The notes below the pieces were generated by a model that was not told the DNA's origin, did no database searches, and saw only the letters and a program-made list of their open reading frames with translations. From Methylobacterium sp. Leaf125 (lineage in GTDB: Bacteria > Pseudomonadota > Alphaproteobacteria > Rhizobiales > Beijerinckiaceae), in assembly GCF_001423085.1 (NCBI RefSeq), contig NZ_LMNU01000012.1:1091-65090 (forward strand): 64,000 bases of DNA, written 5' to 3'. A program made the translations under genes and the position numbers. Shown piece after piece: positions 40,604 through 50,550 of the stretch (positions are counted from its first letter, which is position 1; every line of letters starts with the position of its first letter).

Positions 40604-41404
40604 TCACTTGGGCGCGGCGGTCGAACCGGTCGTCGCTGCGGGTGCCGCGGCCTTCTGCGGTGTTCCGAGCACGTTCACCATATCGAAGCGCACCCCGTCC
40701 TCCACCTTCTTGAGGAGGGCGTTGCCCTCGTAGTACTTGCCCTGTCCGATGAGGCTCGCCGCCTGATCGACATCGGTGGTCGTCTGGTTCAGCGGGACGA
40801 CGGCCAGGACGAAGTTCATGTCCACCCCGGCGAGCTTGAGCTGGTCGATGGCCGACTTGCGGTCGCCCTTCTCCAGGCTCTTGTTCGCGGTCGCCACGGC
40901 AGCCGCCTTGGTGGGCGTCGCGACGAAGTCTTCGCCGAGCGTCAGCTGGCCGTCGACGGGCAGCCAGGCCGTGGGCTGCGTGGATGCCTTCGCATCCGCG
41001 GTTTTCGTGTCGGCCGTCTTCGCATTCGCGGTTTTTGCGTCGGCCGCCTTCGCGTCGGCCGCCTTCGCCATCGCGGCGTGCTTGTCGGGGCTCCGAAGGT
41101 CCGCTTCTGCCTTGGTGTAGACGGCCTCGTCCGTCTTGGCCTTGGCGAGCGCCGCCTGCGCCTTGCCGATCAGGGATTTGGCGAGGGTGGGATCGGCGTC
41201 GAAGATGGCGATGCGGGCCAGGTGCAGATCGCGGAACGCCTGGGCGCCGTCCTTCGACAGCTTGCCCACATCCTTGTCCGCCGCCTGTTGCGCGGCCGTC
41301 ACCGGCGGAGCCGTCGTGGGCTTCACTGCATCGTTGGCCAATGCCACACCGCTGAGGAGCGAGGTTGCGGCAAGGAAAGCGGCAACTGTTCTTGTCTTCT
41401 TCAT
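40604..41404 (-). CDS. YfdX-family exported protein with Ala-Lys repeat insert
   Basis: A 266-aa secreted protein: signal peptide MKKTRTVAAFLAATSLLSGV ending near ALA, then a YfdX-like domain (AFRDLHLARIAIFDADPTLA, AWLPVDGQLTLGEDF, DQLKLAGVDMNFVLAVVPLN). In Escherichia coli, YfdX is a periplasmic acid-stress protein of unclear action. Residues about 112-140 are a lineage-specific run of five-residue Ala-Lys-x-Ala-Asp repeats that splits the two halves of the domain. ATG 41404 follows an excellent GGAGGTAG site. Confidence 0.85.
   Translation of the reverse strand: MKKTRTVAAFLAATSLLSGVALANDAVKPTTAPPVTAAQQAADKDVGKLSKDGAQAFRDLHLARIAIFDADPTLAKSLIGKAQAALAKAKTDEAVYTKAEADLRSPDKHAAMAKAADAKAADAKTANAKTADTKTADAKASTQPTAWLPVDGQLTLGEDFVATPTKAAAVATANKSLEKGDRKSAIDQLKLAGVDMNFVLAVVPLNQTTTDVDQAASLIGQGKYYEGNALLKKVEDGVRFDMVNVLGTPQKAAAPAATTGSTAAPK
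40982..41071 (-). repeat. 15-bp tandem repeats inside the YfdX gene
   Basis: On the minus strand the region reads as about six degenerate 15-bp units coding for (Ala-Lys-x-Ala-Asp) with x = Ala or Thr. The units differ at third positions, so the array is old or selected for protein sequence. Unit number could vary by slippage among strains. Confidence 0.75.
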
Positions 41405-41609
41405 CACACTACCTCCGAAGAAGAGCCGCGCCCGGATCACTGATCTTGTTGATCTACCTGCGCTGGCGATCTCTTCTGAAGCGAATGTGGTCCCGAGCCA
41501 TCGCGATGTCATCTTAAAGATTGGTATGGTTCGGTTCATCAAATATTCGTTGATATAGCCTCGTCGAAGGGGCGGAGCAAGTCTTCTCCGAGTCGGACCG
41601 TGGCGGCAC

Positions 41610-41641
41610 AAAAAAGCACGCGGTGATCGCTCACCGCGTGC
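41610..41641 (-). terminator. Terminator of the MHS transporter gene
   Basis: Perfect 11-bp stem GCACGCGGTGA (41616-41626) with TCACCGCGTGC (41631-41641), loop TCGC. On the minus strand it is followed by six U (A41610-41615). It lies 28 bp after the transporter stop. Confidence 0.92.
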
Positions 41642-41668
41642 CGGTCCTGCCTCCGAGGGTCGAGCGGT

Positions 41669-43027
41669 TCAGGCGGCCGAGAGGCGTGTCTTGCGGGTCA
41701 AGGCTTCCTCGACGGTGCCGTCGCCGTCGAGGTAGCCGTGACGCTTCGGGTTCGGCATGATCAGCGAGCCGATGAAGGCGATGCCGAGCATGATCGTCAC
41801 GTACCAGAAGAACGTGCTCTCGGAGCCGACCTGCTTCAGGTACAGCGCCACCGCCTCGGCGGTGCCGCCGAACAGCGAGTTGGCGATCGCGTAGGACAGG
41901 CCGACGCCGAGGGCGCGCACCTGCGTCGGGAACAGCTCGGCTTTCACGATGCCGCTGATGCCGGTGTAGAAGCTGATCACGATCAGGCCGACCATGATCA
42001 GCGCGAAGGACAGGATCGGGTTCTGCGTGGATCCGATGGCGGTCATCAGCGGCACCACCATCAGGGTGCCGAGGCCGCTATAGAGCAGCATGTTGGCCTT
42101 GCGCCCGATCCGGTCCGACAGCCAGCCGAAGAAGGGCTGGATGATCATGTAGACGAACAGGGCCGCGGTGGAGATCTGCGAGGCCGTGACCTTGTCGATA
42201 TGCGCCGTGTTGAAGAGGTATTTCGGCATGTAGGTGGTGAAGGTGTAGAAACTCAGCGAGCCGCCGGCGGTGTAGGCCAGCACCACGCAGAAGGCGCGCC
42301 AATGCTTGAACAGGGCCGCGAAGGTGCCGGAATCCTTCTTGGCCATGTCTTCCTTGGTCGCCGTCTCATCGAGGGACGAGCGCAGGTAGAGCGCCACCAC
42401 CGCCGCGACCGCGCCGATGACGAACGGGATGCGCCAGCCCCAGGCGGTCAGTTCCTGGGCGGTGAGGAAGCTCTGCAGGATGATCAGCACCAGCGAGGCG
42501 AGGAGCTGGCCGCCGATCAGGGTGACGTACTGGAACGAGGCGAAGAAGCCGCGACGGCCCTTCACGGCGATCTCGCTCATGTAGGTGGCGCTGGTGCCGT
42601 ACTCGCCGCCCACCGACAGGCCCTGGATCATCCGGGCCAGCAACAGCAGGGCCGGCGCGAGCTGCCCGACCGTGGCGTAGGTCGGCAGCACCGCGATCAT
42701 CAGCGACCCGGCGCACATCATCAGCACCGAGATCAGCATCGAGGTCTTGCGGCCCAGGCGGTCGGCGATGCGGCCGAACAGCCAGCCACCGATCGGGCGC
42801 ATGAAGAAGCCCACCGCGAACACCGCGGCCGATTGCAGGAGCTGACTGGTGCTGTCGCCGGCGGGAAAGAAGACCGGCGCGAAATAGAGCGCGAAGAACG
42901 CGTAGCAGTAGAAATCGAACCATTCGACGAGATTACCCGACGAGGAGGCGACGATCGCCTTGATCCGGCGTCGGCTGTCGGCGGCGTCTTCCGCCTTGGT
43001 TGGGATGGCCCCGGCCCCACCTGTCAT
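41669..43027 (-). CDS. MHS-family MFS transporter (alpha-ketoglutarate permease-like)
   Basis: A 452-aa 12-helix metabolite:H+ symporter. It has the subgroup signature [18 protein letters not shown] in helix 1, [20 protein letters not shown] in the loop after helix 2 and [15 protein letters not shown] in helix 4, all as in KgtP. The likely job is proton-coupled uptake of a dicarboxylate such as 2-oxoglutarate, or a related acid. The substrate is inferred from the subgroup. It is divergent from the DUF1236 gene across 297 bp. Confidence 0.88.
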   Translation of the reverse strand: MTGGAGAIPTKAEDAADSRRRIKAIVASSSGNLVEWFDFYCYAFFALYFAPVFFPAGDSTSQLLQSAAVFAVGFFMRPIGGWLFGRIADRLGRKTSMLISVLMMCAGSLMIAVLPTYATVGQLAPALLLLARMIQGLSVGGEYGTSATYMSEIAVKGRRGFFASFQYVTLIGGQLLASLVLIILQSFLTAQELTAWGWRIPFVIGAVAAVVALYLRSSLDETATKEDMAKKDSGTFAALFKHWRAFCVVLAYTAGGSLSFYTFTTYMPKYLFNTAHIDKVTASQISTAALFVYMIIQPFFGWLSDRIGRKANMLLYSGLGTLMVVPLMTAIGSTQNPILSFALIMVGLIVISFYTGISGIVKAELFPTQVRALGVGLSYAIANSLFGGTAEAVALYLKQVGSESTFFWYVTIMLGIAFIGSLIMPNPKRHGYLDGDGTVEEALTRKTRLSAA

Positions 43028-43242
43028 ACGTCTCGTCCCTGTGCTCTGGGCAATGCCGTTCCGCGGCTTGCTTTACGGCGACGTTACCGCCTCGAACGAG
43101 ATTTCCAAAGGGCGATCAGCGGGTTGTCGGAAACAGCCAAGATGTTTCTGAAACCACGCTGTGGAAGACGCGAGTCTGAGCTTAGCTGCAACGTTACAAT
43201 ACGATTGGCGCAACCAGCGGGAAGATCAGCGCAAGAAAAACG

Positions 43243-43268
43243 GGAACGGTTTCTCGAAGATCCTCGTT
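43243..43268 (+). promoter_or_regulatory. EcfG (general stress sigma) promoter of the DUF1236 gene
   Basis: GGAAC at 43243-43247, a 17-bp spacer, then CGTT at 43265-43268: an exact match to the alphaproteobacterial EcfG/PhyR-regulon consensus. It is 56 bp upstream of ATG 43325, on the right strand. Between them lies a 7-codon mini-ORF (43305-43328) whose TGA overlaps the gene's ATG. Confidence 0.78.
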
Positions 43269-43324
43269 GCGGACGACATCGACGTCCTGCGGCGTCAGGC
43301 AGCAATGAAAGTGGAATCGAACCC

Positions 43325-44236
43325 ATGAACAAGCTCTTTCGGAGCACGGTGACGGCGGCGGCCCTGGTGATCGGCGCAACGAGCGCGTTCGCGCAGGGCG
43401 GGCCGGGTGGCGGTGCTGGCGGCGGCGCTGGTGGCGGGGCAGGGGGTGCCGGGGGCGGAGGCGCCGGCATGGGTGCGGGCGGCGGCGCCGGGGCTGGCGG
43501 CGGTGGCGGCGCCGGCGGCGGCGGAATGCGCGGCGGCGGCGCTGGCGGCGGTGCGGGCGGTGGCGCCGGCATGCGTGGTGGTGAAGCGGGCGGCGCCGGC
43601 GGGGCAGGAATGCGCGGCGGTGCCGGGGGCGCGGAGACCGGGGCCGGTCCGGCTGGGGGAGCCCAGCGCGGCGAGGCCGGCGGCCGTGGGGCCGAGGGCG
43701 GCGCGTCGCGACAGGACGGGCGTCCGGGTCAGGCCGCCGGGGAGCGCGGTGGTCGCGAGGACGGCGGAGCCGCGGCCCGCGACGGCCGGGGTGACCGAGA
43801 CGGCAAGGCCGATCGGGACGGCAAGACCGATCGGGACGGCAAGGCCGATCGCGGCGGTAAGGCCGATCGCGACGAGCGCGGCGGACGGGCCGAGCGCGAT
43901 GGGCGCGGAGGTCGTGACGGCGGCGTCGAGCGCGAGGGCCGGGGTGGCCGCGGCGATCGTGGCGCCGTCCGGGGTGCCTATGGCCGCCTCGGCGCGCCGC
44001 AGCGCACCGAGTTCCGCCAGAGCGTCTTCCGCCGCGGCATTCCGCGCCTGGCCGCCGGCGCCTTCGCGCTCACCGTCGGCACGGCGATCGCCCGCAGCTA
44101 CACCCTCTACGACCTGCCGCCGGACATCGTCCGGATCGCGCCGGAATACGAGGATTACCGCTACGTGCTGGTGGACGACGACATCGTCATCGTCGATCCC
44201 GACACCTACGAGATCGTCGACGTGATCCGCGGCTGA
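43325..44236 (+). CDS. Glycine-rich DUF1236 exported protein
   Basis: A 303-aa exported protein: signal peptide MNKLFRSTVTAAALVIGATS ending AFA, about 90 residues nearly all Gly, Ala and Met-Arg (GGGAGGGAGGGAGG runs), a charged section with DRDGKA repeats, then a folded C-terminus of about 80 residues. That end (YEDYRYVLVDDDIVIVDPDT, YEIVDVI) is the DUF1236 domain of Rhizobiales periplasmic proteins. The function is unknown. The strong EcfG promoter predicts induction by general stress. The Gly-rich section is probably disordered and could bind polymers or the envelope. Confidence 0.85.
   Translation: MNKLFRSTVTAAALVIGATSAFAQGGPGGGAGGGAGGGAGGAGGGGAGMGAGGGAGAGGGGGAGGGGMRGGGAGGGAGGGAGMRGGEAGGAGGAGMRGGAGGAETGAGPAGGAQRGEAGGRGAEGGASRQDGRPGQAAGERGGREDGGAAARDGRGDRDGKADRDGKTDRDGKADRGGKADRDERGGRAERDGRGGRDGGVEREGRGGRGDRGAVRGAYGRLGAPQRTEFRQSVFRRGIPRLAAGAFALTVGTAIARSYTLYDLPPDIVRIAPEYEDYRYVLVDDDIVIVDPDTYEIVDVIRG
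43793..43864 (+). repeat. Four 18-bp tandem repeats inside the DUF1236 gene
   Basis: Units 43793-43810, 43811-43828, 43829-43846 and 43847-43864 code for DRDGKA, DRDGKT, DRDGKA and DRGGKA. A partial fifth unit follows. Units 2 and 3 differ by one base, so recent expansion is likely. Confidence 0.85.
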
Positions 44237-44260
44237 TCCGAGCGGTCGGAATCACGGTTG

Positions 44261-44285
44261 GGGGCGGGGCTTCAGGCTCCGCCCC
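44261..44285 (+). terminator. Probable terminator of the DUF1236 gene
   Basis: GGGGCGGGGC (44261-44270) pairs with GCTCCGCCCC (44276-44285) including one G-U, loop TTCAG, followed by a weak TTCGCGTTTG tail. It sits in the gap between converging DUF1236 and hrcA stops. Confidence 0.55.
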
Positions 44286-44298
44286 TTCGCGTTTGCGC

Positions 44299-45393
44299 TC
44301 AGCGCTTCCGGTCGAGGAGGCCGGAGACCACCCGTGCGGTGTAGTCGACCATCGGCACGATGCGGGCATAGTTCAGGCGCGTCGGCCCGATGACGCCGAC
44401 CACGCCGACGATCTTCTGGGAGCCGTCGCGGAACGGGGCCGCGATCATCGAGGAGCCCGAGAGCGAGAAGAGCTTGTTCTCGGAGCCGATGAAGATCCGC
44501 ACGCCCTCGCCGCCCTCGGCCCGGGACAGGAGCTCGATCACGTCCTTCTGGGTCTCGAGATCGTTGAACAGCAGGCGGATGCGGTCGAGATCCTCGGCCG
44601 CCCGCAGGTCGTCGAGCAGATTGGCCTGACCGCGCACGATGAGCTGTCGGGCATCGGAGGGGCCGACGCTGACGGCGAGGCCGGCATCCACGAGGCGCTC
44701 GGTGATGGCGTCGAGTTCGCGCTTCATCGCCTGCCGGCCCGACTCGATCTCGGCGCGAAGCGTCCCGAGGGTCCGGCCCTGGAGCCGGGCATTCAGGTAG
44801 TTCGAGGCTTCCTGCAGGGCGCTCGCCGGCAGGCCCGGCGGCAGGTCGAGGAGGCGATTCTCGACGGAGCCGTCGTCGGAGACGAGCACGACCAGCGCCC
44901 GGGTCGGGTCGAGGCGGACGAATTCGATGTGCTTCAGGTGGACGTTGGTCTTGGTGGTCAGGACCACGCCGGCGCCGCGGGAGATTCCCGAGAGCAGCAT
45001 CGAGGCCTCGGCCAGGGCGGAATCGAAGGTGTGGCCCGAGGCGGCCGCGCGCATCTGCGCCTCGATCCGCTCCTGCTCCTCGCGCCCGACATCGCCGAGC
45101 TCCAGCATCGCATCGACGAAGAAGCGCAGGCCCTGCTCCGTGGGTAGACGACCGGCCGAGGCGTGGGGCGCAAAGATCAGCCCGGAATGCTCGAGATCCG
45201 CCATGACGTTCCGGATCGAGGCCGGCGACAGGGCCATGGGCAGGATGCGCGCGAGGTTGCGCGAGCCGACCGGCTCGCCGGTCGTGAGATAGCTCTCGAC
45301 GATCTGCCGAAAGATCTCACGCGAGCGTTCGTTCAACGCGCTGAGCACCTGCATCTGCTGCGATGTCGAAAAGGGGCGAGCGGGCTCTGTCAC
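44299..45393 (-). CDS. hrcA: Heat-inducible transcription repressor HrcA
   Basis: A 364-aa HrcA, the repressor that binds the CIRCE element before groESL and related chaperone genes, with activity tuned by GroEL. The N-terminal winged helix contains [20 protein letters not shown] and [17 protein letters not shown], and the C-terminal domain holds [20 protein letters not shown] and [20 protein letters not shown]. The start is GTG 45393 (MTEPARPF) with AGGA nearby; the frame stays open to 45570. It is divergent from rph. I found no CIRCE sequence in the intervening 253 bp. Confidence 0.93.
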   Translation of the reverse strand: MTEPARPFSTSQQMQVLSALNERSREIFRQIVESYLTTGEPVGSRNLARILPMALSPASIRNVMADLEHSGLIFAPHASAGRLPTEQGLRFFVDAMLELGDVGREEQERIEAQMRAAASGHTFDSALAEASMLLSGISRGAGVVLTTKTNVHLKHIEFVRLDPTRALVVLVSDDGSVENRLLDLPPGLPASALQEASNYLNARLQGRTLGTLRAEIESGRQAMKRELDAITERLVDAGLAVSVGPSDARQLIVRGQANLLDDLRAAEDLDRIRLLFNDLETQKDVIELLSRAEGGEGVRIFIGSENKLFSLSGSSMIAAPFRDGSQKIVGVVGVIGPTRLNYARIVPMVDYTARVVSGLLDRKR

Positions 45394-45646
45394 GGTCCAT
45401 TCCTGAGGCGGAGAGTGTGACGGTCTCCCGAGTTTTACACAATGCTCCCCACCGTCGCTCCCGGCGGGCAACGCAAGGGAATACGAGAAACAGCTTGGCC
45501 GCGGAAGGCGTTCCGCTCGCGCGACCCGCGGCGGATTTCGCCCGCTCCGGGGCACCGGCGAGGCCGACAATCCGCCCGGCCGCGCTTGCCGGGCGAGGGC
45601 CGGAACCGTAAAGCCCCACTCCCATTACCACCGAAAGGAAAGCGGC

Positions 45647-46375
45647 ATGCGGCCCTCGAAGCGCGCGAACGACGAACTGCGCATGGTCACCCTGGAGCGC
45701 GCCGTCTCCCGCCATGCCGAGGGCTCCTGCCTCGTCAGCTTCGGCGACACCAAGGTGCTGTGCACGGCCACCCTGGAAGAGCGCGGTCCCGGCTGGCTGC
45801 GCGGCTCCGGCAAGGGCTGGGTCACCGCGGAATACGCCATGCTGCCGCGCGCCACGCACGAGCGCACCCGCCGCGAGGTGAATTCCGGCAAGCCGTCGGG
45901 CCGGACCCAGGAGATCCAGCGCCTGATCGGGCGCTCCCTGCGCGCCGTGACCAACCTGCCGGCCATGGGCGAGCGCCAGATCACCGTCGATTGCGACGTG
46001 ATCCAGGCCGACGGCGGCACCCGCACCGCGGCGATCACCGGAGCCTGGGTCGCGCTGCACGACTGCTTCACCTGGATGCGCGGCCGCTCGATTATCTCGG
46101 TCGACCCCTTGCGCGAGCACGTGGCGGCGGTCTCCTGCGGCATCTACAAGGGTAAGCCCGTCCTCGACCTCGACTATGCCGAGGATTCCGGGGCCGAGAC
46201 CGACGCGAACTTCGTCATCACGGGCACCGGGGGGCTCGTCGAGGTCCAGGGGACCGCGGAGGGCAAGCCGTTCTCGGAGGAGGAGCTGTTCGCGCTGATG
46301 CGCCTCGCCAAGGGCGGCATCCAATCCCTCGTCGCCCTCCAGAAGCAGGCCGTGGCACAGGGCGCCTCCGCATGA
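45647..46375 (+). CDS. rph: Ribonuclease PH
   Basis: A 242-aa RNase PH, the phosphate-dependent 3'-exonuclease that trims tRNA precursors. It starts [20 protein letters not shown], and has [47 protein letters not shown] and [18 protein letters not shown], all family markers. Length is normal. It overlaps rdgB by 4 bp (ATGA), a frequent pairing in bacteria, so the two are co-translated. Confidence 0.97.
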   Translation: MRPSKRANDELRMVTLERAVSRHAEGSCLVSFGDTKVLCTATLEERGPGWLRGSGKGWVTAEYAMLPRATHERTRREVNSGKPSGRTQEIQRLIGRSLRAVTNLPAMGERQITVDCDVIQADGGTRTAAITGAWVALHDCFTWMRGRSIISVDPLREHVAAVSCGIYKGKPVLDLDYAEDSGAETDANFVITGTGGLVEVQGTAEGKPFSEEELFALMRLAKGGIQSLVALQKQAVAQGASA

Positions 46376-47004
46376 GCGCGCACCGCATCCTCACCGGTCG
46401 CGTCGTCATCGCGACCCACAATGCGGGCAAGCTCGTGGAGATGCGCGAGCTCCTGGCGCCCTTCGGCGTCGATGCCGTCTCGGCCGGGGAGCTCGGCCTG
46501 CCCGAGCCCGACGAGACCGGGACGATGTTTGCCGAGAACGCGGCCATCAAGGCGCTGGCCGCCGCAACCGCGTCCGGCCTGCCCGCCTTCGCCGACGATT
46601 CCGGGCTCTGCGTCAATGCGCTGGACGGGGCGCCGGGGCTGTTCTCGGCCCGCTGGGCCGGGCCGTCCAAGGATTTCACCGGCGCCATGGCGCGCATCGC
46701 CGCCGAACTCGACAAGCGCGGGGCGACCACCCGGCGGGCGCACTTCGTCTCCGCCCTGGTAATCGCCTGGCCGGACGGCCACACCGAAACCTTCGAGGGC
46801 CGGGTCTTCGGCGAACTCGTCCCGCCGCGGGGCGCGAGCGGGTTCGGCTACGATCCGATGTTCCAGCCCGACGGCTACGACCGCACCTTCGGCGAGATCT
46901 CATCGGAGGAGAAGCACGGGGTCGACTGGCAGACGGGCAACGCCCTGTCGCATCGCGCGCGGGCCTTCGTGCTCCTGGCCCAGACCTGCCTGCGGCGTCC
47001 CTGA
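46372..47004 (+). CDS. rdgB: XTP/dITP pyrophosphatase (Ham1/RdgB family)
   Basis: A 210-aa house-cleaning nucleotidase that hydrolyses dITP, XTP and other deaminated purine triphosphates to monophosphates. Motifs are [20 protein letters not shown] at the start, [29 protein letters not shown] and the end [12 protein letters not shown]...SHRARA. It overlaps rph by 4 bp and is followed 49 bp later by hemW. Confidence 0.96.
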   Translation: MSAHRILTGRVVIATHNAGKLVEMRELLAPFGVDAVSAGELGLPEPDETGTMFAENAAIKALAAATASGLPAFADDSGLCVNALDGAPGLFSARWAGPSKDFTGAMARIAAELDKRGATTRRAHFVSALVIAWPDGHTETFEGRVFGELVPPRGASGFGYDPMFQPDGYDRTFGEISSEEKHGVDWQTGNALSHRARAFVLLAQTCLRRP

Positions 47005-47053
47005 GACCGGCCGCGGGATTGCCAAATGGCGGTCCCGCGCGCACATCCGCGTC

Positions 47054-48232
47054 ATGACCGAACCGACAGGCCCGGACCACCCGACCCGCGACGCGGGGTT
47101 CGGGGTCTACGTGCACTGGCCCTTCTGTGCCTCGAAGTGCCCCTATTGCGACTTCAACAGCCACGTGCGCCACGCGCCCGTGGACGAGGGCCGCTTCCTG
47201 CAGGCCTTCCGCACCGAGATCGCCCACGTGGCCGCGCGTACGCCCGGCCGCATCGTGTCGAGCGTCTTCCTCGGCGGCGGTACGCCCTCCCTGATGCAGC
47301 CCGCCACCGTGGCGGGCCTGCTGGACGCGATCGGGCAGGCCTGGAGCATGGCGCCCGGCGTCGAGATCACCCTGGAGGCCAACCCGACGAGCGTGGAGGC
47401 CGAGCGCTTCCGCGGCTACCGGGCCGCGGGCGTCAACCGCGTCTCCCTCGGCGTCCAGGCCATGGACGACGCCGCCCTGAAGCAGCTCGGGCGCCTGCAC
47501 AGCGCGGCCGAGGCCATGGCGGCCGTGCGGGTCGCGGCAGCGCATTTCGAGCGCTACTCCTTCGACCTCATCTACGCGCGCCCGGACCAGAGCCCCGCCG
47601 CCTGGCGGGCCGAGCTGGAGGGCGCCATCGCCCGCGCGGCCGAGCACCTGTCGCTCTATCAGCTCACCATCGAGCCGGGCACGCCGTTCTACGGCCTGGC
47701 CGCCGCCGGCAAGCTGGTCCCCCCCGACGACGATTCCGCGCGCGCCCTCTACGACGTGACACAGGAGGTCTGCGACCGGGCCGGCCTCCCGGCCTACGAG
47801 ATCTCCAACCACGCCCGCCCGGGCGCGGAATCCCGGCATAACCTGCTCTACTGGCGCTACGGCGAATATGCCGGCATCGGCCCGGGCGCCCACGGTCGCC
47901 TCGTCGGCGAATCCGGTCGGATCGGTACCGTCACCGAGCGAACGCCCGAATCCTGGCTCGCCCGGGTCGAGGCACAGGGCCACGGCATCGTCGAGACCGA
48001 GGCGCTGGCCGCCGCCGACCAGGGCGACGAGTTCCTGATGATGGGCCTGCGCCTGCGCGAGGGCATCGACCCCCAACGCTACGCCGCCCTGAAGGGCCGC
48101 AGCCTCGAGGCGGTCCGGATCGACGACCTCGTCGCCGCCGGGCTGATCGCCCGCCGTTCGGACGGCCGCATCGCCGCGACGCCCGCCGGCGCGCCGGTGC
48201 TCAACGCGGTCGTGGCGGCGCTCGCCGCCTGA
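47054..48232 (+). CDS. hemW: HemW, haem chaperone-type radical SAM protein
   Basis: A 392-aa radical SAM protein formerly annotated as oxygen-independent coproporphyrinogen oxidase. The cluster motif is FCASKCPYCDFNSH with the CxxxCxxC spacing near residue 24, followed by GGGTPSLM. It carries the C-terminal HemW domain (IGPGAHGRL, EFLMMGLRLREGID). Relatives bind haem and help place it in respiratory enzymes, and do not oxidise coproporphyrinogen. It follows rph-rdgB in the usual alphaproteobacterial order. Confidence 0.93.
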   Translation: MTEPTGPDHPTRDAGFGVYVHWPFCASKCPYCDFNSHVRHAPVDEGRFLQAFRTEIAHVAARTPGRIVSSVFLGGGTPSLMQPATVAGLLDAIGQAWSMAPGVEITLEANPTSVEAERFRGYRAAGVNRVSLGVQAMDDAALKQLGRLHSAAEAMAAVRVAAAHFERYSFDLIYARPDQSPAAWRAELEGAIARAAEHLSLYQLTIEPGTPFYGLAAAGKLVPPDDDSARALYDVTQEVCDRAGLPAYEISNHARPGAESRHNLLYWRYGEYAGIGPGAHGRLVGESGRIGTVTERTPESWLARVEAQGHGIVETEALAAADQGDEFLMMGLRLREGIDPQRYAALKGRSLEAVRIDDLVAAGLIARRSDGRIAATPAGAPVLNAVVAALAA

Positions 48233-48247
48233 TCGGGTTTCGGACGA

Positions 48248-49462
48248 TCAGGTCCCGGAGGGACCGAGGGTCCGCGGCGCCGAGCTGACGATGGTGGGCG
48301 CGCCCGAGCGGATCTCGTAGACCGCCAGGGCCCGGTCGCTCGGCCCGTCCGGCCGGAACCGGAAGGTCCCGTCGACCCCGGAGAAGCCGGACTGGTTGGT
48401 GAGCGTCGTGTCGGCGAAGCGCTGCGAGCCGAACTGGCGCGACAGGGCCGCCATCAGCGAGACCGCGTCGTAGGCGAGGGTCGCGACCCGCGGCGGCACC
48501 GCGCCGAAGCGCGCCTGGTAGCGCTGCGAGAAGCCGTTGAAGCCGGCGGCGTCCGGCGCCGCGAACCAGCCGCCCTGGAGGGCGGGCAGGGCGAAGATGC
48601 GGGGATCGTTCCAGACGGCGGTGCCGATCGGCCGGACCCGGCCGGGGGCGAACCCCGCCTTGGTCAGGGCCGGCGCGACGGTGGCGAGGCCATCCGGCGT
48701 GTCCGGCAGGAACAGCGCGTCGGCCTGGGCGGCCGGACCGGTGATCAGGCCGCCGAGGCGCCCGATGGCGGGGGCCGGATTGCCGACGGGATAGCGCTCG
48801 ATCGCCACGAGGCGCGCGCCCTTGCGGGCCACCGCCTCACGGAACTGGGCCTCGACGGCATTGCCGTAGCTCGAATCCGGGATCATCGCCGCGAAGGACT
48901 TGCGGCCGGACGCGACGGATTCGTCGACGACCCGATCGACCTCGGCCTGGGGCAGGAAGCTCAGGAGGTAGGTGCCGCGGGCCGCGACGCCGGCATCGGT
49001 CGAGAACGCGATGAGGGGCTTGCCCGCCGCGCGCACCACCCCGGCCGCGGCCTGGACGTTGGCGGCGAAGAGCGGGCCGAGGACGAGTTCGGCCCCGTCC
49101 GCCACGGCGGCCTGGGCCGCCTCGCGCGCGCCGTCCGGCGCGCCGCGGTCGTCCTTGACCAGGATCTGCAGGTCGGGCTTCTGAAAGTCCTCGATGGCGA
49201 GTTCGGCCGCGTTGCGCATCGCCGCGCCCACCGCCGACCCGGGTCCGGAGAGCGGCACCACCAGGGCGACCTTCACCGACCCGGTGCCGATCCGACCGCC
49301 CGCCGCGGGAACCGGCGCGTCGGTTGCCGGCCCTTCGGCCTGGGGCGCGGGGGCCCGGTTCGAGACGCGTCCGCCGCCATCGGGTCCCCCGACGCAGGCT
49401 GCGAGCAGGAGCAGGGTCGCCATTCCGACCAGCCCGGATTTCAGCCCGTTCGCGCGCGTCAT
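48248..49462 (-). CDS. LpoA-like penicillin-binding-protein activator lipoprotein
   Basis: A 404-aa lipoprotein: the lipobox LLLLAAC puts the lipid on Cys23, followed by a Pro/Ala linker and a periplasmic-binding-protein type I fold from residue 65 (KVALVVPLSGPGSAVGAAM; ELVLGPLFAANVQAAAGVVR). This matches the C-terminal domain of LpoA, the outer-membrane activator of PBP1A, or its alphaproteobacterial form. It is divergent from rsmI, next to yraN, as in the yraL-yraM(lpoA)-yraN cluster of Escherichia coli. ATG 49462 gives a complete signal peptide. Confidence 0.85.
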   Translation of the reverse strand: MTRANGLKSGLVGMATLLLLAACVGGPDGGGRVSNRAPAPQAEGPATDAPVPAAGGRIGTGSVKVALVVPLSGPGSAVGAAMRNAAELAIEDFQKPDLQILVKDDRGAPDGAREAAQAAVADGAELVLGPLFAANVQAAAGVVRAAGKPLIAFSTDAGVAARGTYLLSFLPQAEVDRVVDESVASGRKSFAAMIPDSSYGNAVEAQFREAVARKGARLVAIERYPVGNPAPAIGRLGGLITGPAAQADALFLPDTPDGLATVAPALTKAGFAPGRVRPIGTAVWNDPRIFALPALQGGWFAAPDAAGFNGFSQRYQARFGAVPPRVATLAYDAVSLMAALSRQFGSQRFADTTLTNQSGFSGVDGTFRFRPDGPSDRALAVYEIRSGAPTIVSSAPRTLGPSGT

Positions 49463-49581
49463 CGGTGGCCCCCCTGTCGCCGGCTGACGACCCACGCTTG
49501 CAGTCTAAGGGCGAAAAGTAAATGTGAGCCGACGCCCCCAAGCATTCCGCCCGAGGCCCCGATCGTGGCAAGGTCCCGGCC

Positions 49582-50550
49582 ATGACCCAGAAGATCGACA
49601 CGCGGACCCGGCGGCGGCGCGACCCGGCCTCGACGGGGCCCGGCGCCCGCCCGCCCGCCACCTTCACGGCCTTCGGGCTCGCCGCCGAAGCCGAGGCGAT
49701 CGACCCCGGCCTCCACGTGGTGGCGACTCCGATCGGAAACCTCAAGGACGTCTCGTTCCGCGCCCTGGCGACGCTCGCCGCCGCCGATGCGGTGCTGGCG
49801 GAGGACACCCGCGTCACCCGCACGCTGCTGATGCATTACGGGATCACCACGCCCTTGGTGGCCTATCACGAGCACTCCAACGCGGCGGTGCGCGAGCGGA
49901 TGATCGCCCGGATGCAGGCCGGCGAGGCCCTGGCCCTGGTCTCGGACGCGGGCACGCCCCTCGTCTCGGATCCGGGCTTCAAGCTGGTGCAGGCCGCGAT
50001 CGAGGCCGGCCTCAGCGTCACGCCGATTCCGGGGCCGTCGGCGGTGATGACCGCCATCGTGGCCGCGGGCCTGCCCACCGACCGGTTCTTCTTCGAGGGC
50101 TTCCTGCCGGCCAAGTCCGGCGCCCGCCGCAACCGCCTGGAGGCGCTCGGGCGGATCCCCGGTACCGTGGTGCTGTTTGAGTCCCCCCATCGTCTGCCCG
50201 AGATGCTGGTCGACGCCGTGGAGGTTCTCGGGCCGACGCGCCCGGCCGCCGTCGCCCGCGAGCTGACCAAGCTCTACGAGACCATCCGGCGCGGCAGCCT
50301 CGGGGATCTCGCCGCGCTCTACGCGGAGGAGGGCGCGCCCAAGGGCGAGGTGGTGGTGATCATCGGCACGCAGGAGGAGGCCCCCGATGCGGCTGAGACC
50401 GATGCGGGTCTCGACGCGGCCCTGACGGCGGCGCTCGCCCGGCACTCGATCAAGGACGCCGCGACCCTGGTGGCGGAGGAGACCGGCCAGCCCCGGCGGG
50501 TCGTCTATGCCCGCGCGTTGGCCCTGGCGCGGCGCGACGATGAAGCCTGA
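49582..50550 (+). CDS. rsmI: 16S rRNA (cytidine-1402-2'-O)-methyltransferase RsmI
   Basis: A 322-aa tetrapyrrole-methylase-fold enzyme that methylates the ribose of C1402 in the decoding centre of 16S rRNA. Signature parts are [50 protein letters not shown] and [19 protein letters not shown]. The first 35 residues (basic, Pro-rich) exceed the core and may be leader sequence. It overlaps yraN by 11 bp and diverges from the LpoA-like gene. Confidence 0.93.
   Translation: MTQKIDTRTRRRRDPASTGPGARPPATFTAFGLAAEAEAIDPGLHVVATPIGNLKDVSFRALATLAAADAVLAEDTRVTRTLLMHYGITTPLVAYHEHSNAAVRERMIARMQAGEALALVSDAGTPLVSDPGFKLVQAAIEAGLSVTPIPGPSAVMTAIVAAGLPTDRFFFEGFLPAKSGARRNRLEALGRIPGTVVLFESPHRLPEMLVDAVEVLGPTRPAAVARELTKLYETIRRGSLGDLAALYAEEGAPKGEVVVIIGTQEEAPDAAETDAGLDAALTAALARHSIKDAATLVAEETGQPRRVVYARALALARRDDEA

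Noticed and set aside
43793..43864. Short direct repeats considered as a CRISPR array
   Set aside because: Units are 18 bp, contiguous without spacers and in frame with a signal-peptide-bearing protein.
45394..45646. CIRCE element looked for between hrcA and rph
   Set aside because: No TTAGCACTC-N9-GAGTGCTAA-like sequence found, so HrcA autoregulation through CIRCE is not claimed.
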